Positions 4,697-6,227 of a DNA stretch of 6,227 nt are shown here, piece by piece. The notes beneath the pieces were generated by a model, which saw only the letters and a list, made by a program, of their open reading frames with translations, searched no databases and had not been told where the DNA came from. The position numbers and the translations under genes are program-made. The DNA comes from JACTUA01 sp035506435 (lineage in GTDB: Archaea > Halobacteriota > Methanomicrobia > Methanomicrobiales > JACTUA01). The DNA is taken from NCBI GenBank assembly GCA_035506435.1, contig DATJPK010000116.1:1-6227 (forward strand), given 5' to 3'. The number at the start of each line of letters is the position of its first letter. The stretch's first letter is position 1.

Positions 4697-6227
4697 TCTC
4701 TTCCCCGGGCCCCCCGGCCTGACGAGGCAGTTCCAGGCGGTCCCGGCGAGGTCTTCCCTCCCGGCCCGGGCGAGGCCCTCCCGGACGAGCCCCTCCTTCG
4801 ACGGGTCCCGGAAGTGGAGCAGGGCCCGCTGGATCTCCTTCTCCTGCCCCCGGGGGACATGGACCTCCTCCATCGTGCACGGGTCGATCCCCGTGTAAAA
4901 CATGCAGCTCGCCGCGGTCATCGGCGTCGGGGTGAAGTCCTGGGCCTGCTCGGTGTAGAGGCCCTCGTCCCGGATGTACTCGGCGAGCCCGACCATGTCC
5001 GCGATGGTGCAGCCGGGGTGGCCGGACATGAAGTACGGGAGGAGGTACTGCTCCTTCCCGACCCGCCGGCTCACCTCGGCGAACCTGCTCCGGAACGCCT
5101 CGAAGGACCCCTTGCCGGGCTTCCTCATCAGGGAGAGGACCCGGGGCGAGATGTGCTCCGGGGCTACCTTCAGGTGGCCGCCGACATGGTGCCTGCAGAG
5201 CTCGGTGAGGTACTCGAGGTCGTCGAGATCGATGAGGTCGTGCCGGATCCCGCTCGCGACGAGGACCCGTTTCACGCCGGGGACCGCACGGACCTTCCTG
5301 AGGAGCGCGAGGTGTGCCTTCTCGCCAGACACGAGGCTCCCGCAGTCCAGGCTGCACCGGCGGTCGGCGCAGGCCCCCGCCGTGGTCCACTTCCGGCAGG
5401 TGAAGCCGTACATGTTTGCTGTCGGCCCGCCGAGGTCCTGGATCGTCCCCGCGAAACCCTCCATCTTTACGATCCGCCCTGCCTCCCGGACGAGAGACTC
5501 CGCCGACCTGCTCTGGATGATCCTTCCCTGGTGGTGCCCGATGGCGCAGAAGGAGCAGTCCCCGAAACAGCCCCGGTGGCTGACGAGGGAGAACCGGACA
5601 GGTTCGAGGGCCGGGATCTCCTCGCGGTACGACGGGTGTGCCCGACGGGTATAGGGCAGCTCGTAGACCCGGTCCAGTTCCTCCGTCGCAAGAGGGAGGG
5701 CAGGCGGGTTCTGCACGATCACGACCTTGCCATGGTCCTGGGCGACCCGCCTCCCCCGGACCGGGTCCTGCTCGAGCGTGTGGAGGGCGAAGGCCCGGGC
5801 ATAGGCATGCCGGTCGCCAGTGACGTCGCCGTGAGACGGCAGGACGATCATGCCCTCCTTTTCCATGGCCCGGAAGGTCTTCGGCGCAACCCTGACGGAG
5901 GTCCCCCGGATGTCCGTGAGGTCCCGGGCCTTCTCCCCGGCGTCGAGGCGTTTCGCGATCTCCATGACCTGCCGTTCTCCCATGCCATAGACAAGGAGGT
6001 CGGCCGGTGCATCGGCGAGGATGGACCTCCGGACCCGGTCGGTCCAGTAGTCATAGTGGGCGAACCGGCGCAGGCTCGCCTCGATACCGCCGATGACGAT
6101 GGGGATCCCGGGGAAGAGGGCGTGGATGCGGTCGGCGTACACGGAGACCGCACGATCGGGACGGCGGGGGATGCCCCCGGGGGAATATGCATCGGTCCTC
6201 CGCCTCTTCCGGGCCGCTGTGTAATTG
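4682..6227 (-). CDS. ygiQ: YgiQ-type radical SAM protein (5' end beyond right edge)
   Basis: Uncharacterised radical SAM enzyme of the YgiQ/UPF0313 family, cytoplasmic, reaction unknown. The frame stays open to the window edge: the first visible residues, NYTAARKRRRTDAYSPGG, match the family, so the true start lies outside, probably about a hundred residues upstream. The GTG at 6142 is internal. Visible are 514 residues. VIGGIEASLRR and HYDYW (about 44-61) belong to the YgiQ N-terminal domain (PF08497). C220-x3-C224-x2-C227 in RGCFGDCSFCA binds the radical SAM 4Fe-4S cluster, and GGPTANMYG follows at 266-274. Four further cysteines (277, 286, 291, 295) form the family's CRKW...ACADRRCSLDC segment and could hold a second metal or cluster. 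LKVAPEH is also present. The protein ends soon after ALLHFRDPSKEGLVREGL, so most of the long C-terminal extension (DUF3362) of the bacterial protein is missing. Confidence 0.93.
   Translation of the reverse strand, partial: NYTAARKRRRTDAYSPGGIPRRPDRAVSVYADRIHALFPGIPIVIGGIEASLRRFAHYDYWTDRVRRSILADAPADLLVYGMGERQVMEIAKRLDAGEKARDLTDIRGTSVRVAPKTFRAMEKEGMIVLPSHGDVTGDRHAYARAFALHTLEQDPVRGRRVAQDHGKVVIVQNPPALPLATEELDRVYELPYTRRAHPSYREEIPALEPVRFSLVSHRGCFGDCSFCAIGHHQGRIIQSRSAESLVREAGRIVKMEGFAGTIQDLGGPTANMYGFTCRKWTTAGACADRRCSLDCGSLVSGEKAHLALLRKVRAVPGVKRVLVASGIRHDLIDLDDLEYLTELCRHHVGGHLKVAPEHISPRVLSLMRKPGKGSFEAFRSRFAEVSRRVGKEQYLLPYFMSGHPGCTIADMVGLAEYIRDEGLYTEQAQDFTPTPMTAASCMFYTGIDPCTMEEVHVPRGQEKEIQRALLHFRDPSKEGLVREGLARAGREDLAGTAWNCLVRPGGPGKRRYLP

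Noticed and set aside
4974..5654. 226-codon plus-strand frame inside the YgiQ gene
   Set aside because: Antisense shadow of a well recognised radical SAM protein, with no ribosome site or family resemblance.

Overview
This 6.2 kb window looks like chromosomal DNA from a GC-rich euryarchaeon, most likely a methanogen of the Methanomicrobiales type. The evidence is archaeal TATA/BRE-like boxes, GGAGGT-type ribosome binding sites, TTG starts, a probably leaderless gene, a surface protein with a PEF-type C-terminal anchor, and a double rubredoxin. Genus-level placement cannot be made from this sequence alone.

Layout. At the left edge (minus strand) is the start of a CPA2-type sodium/proton antiporter gene, running out of the window. 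A roughly 260-base divergent intergenic region separates it from a plus-strand gene for an exported eight-bladed PQQ-like beta-propeller with a C-terminal membrane anchor. Next on the plus strand come an RNase Z-like metallo-beta-lactamase-fold hydrolase with its own promoter at leaderless spacing, and then a two-gene unit. That unit encodes a double rubredoxin and, 15 bases later, a lipoprotein with two META (HslJ-like) domains. Convergent to these, on the minus strand, are a YgiQ-type radical SAM gene whose 5' end lies beyond the right edge and, just downstream of it, a small gene of no family I recognise, built of seven short repeats.

How they fit together. The rubredoxin/META pair probably forms one transcript, controlled by a TATA box with a perfect 14-bp palindrome just upstream. 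Rubredoxins in anaerobic archaea usually feed electrons to oxygen and peroxide detoxification enzymes, so a redox or envelope-stress link with the lipoprotein is possible but is inference. The YgiQ gene and the repeat gene lie 54 bases apart on the same strand. No mobile element, CRISPR array or complete RNA gene was found.

Most notable points: the unrecognised repeat protein, whose landmark glycines alternate 22 and 24 residues apart, giving an exact 46-residue double repeat; the palindrome at the rubredoxin promoter; and recent blade duplication plus lower GC in the propeller gene. Four neighbouring genes encode proteins made by internal tandem duplication.
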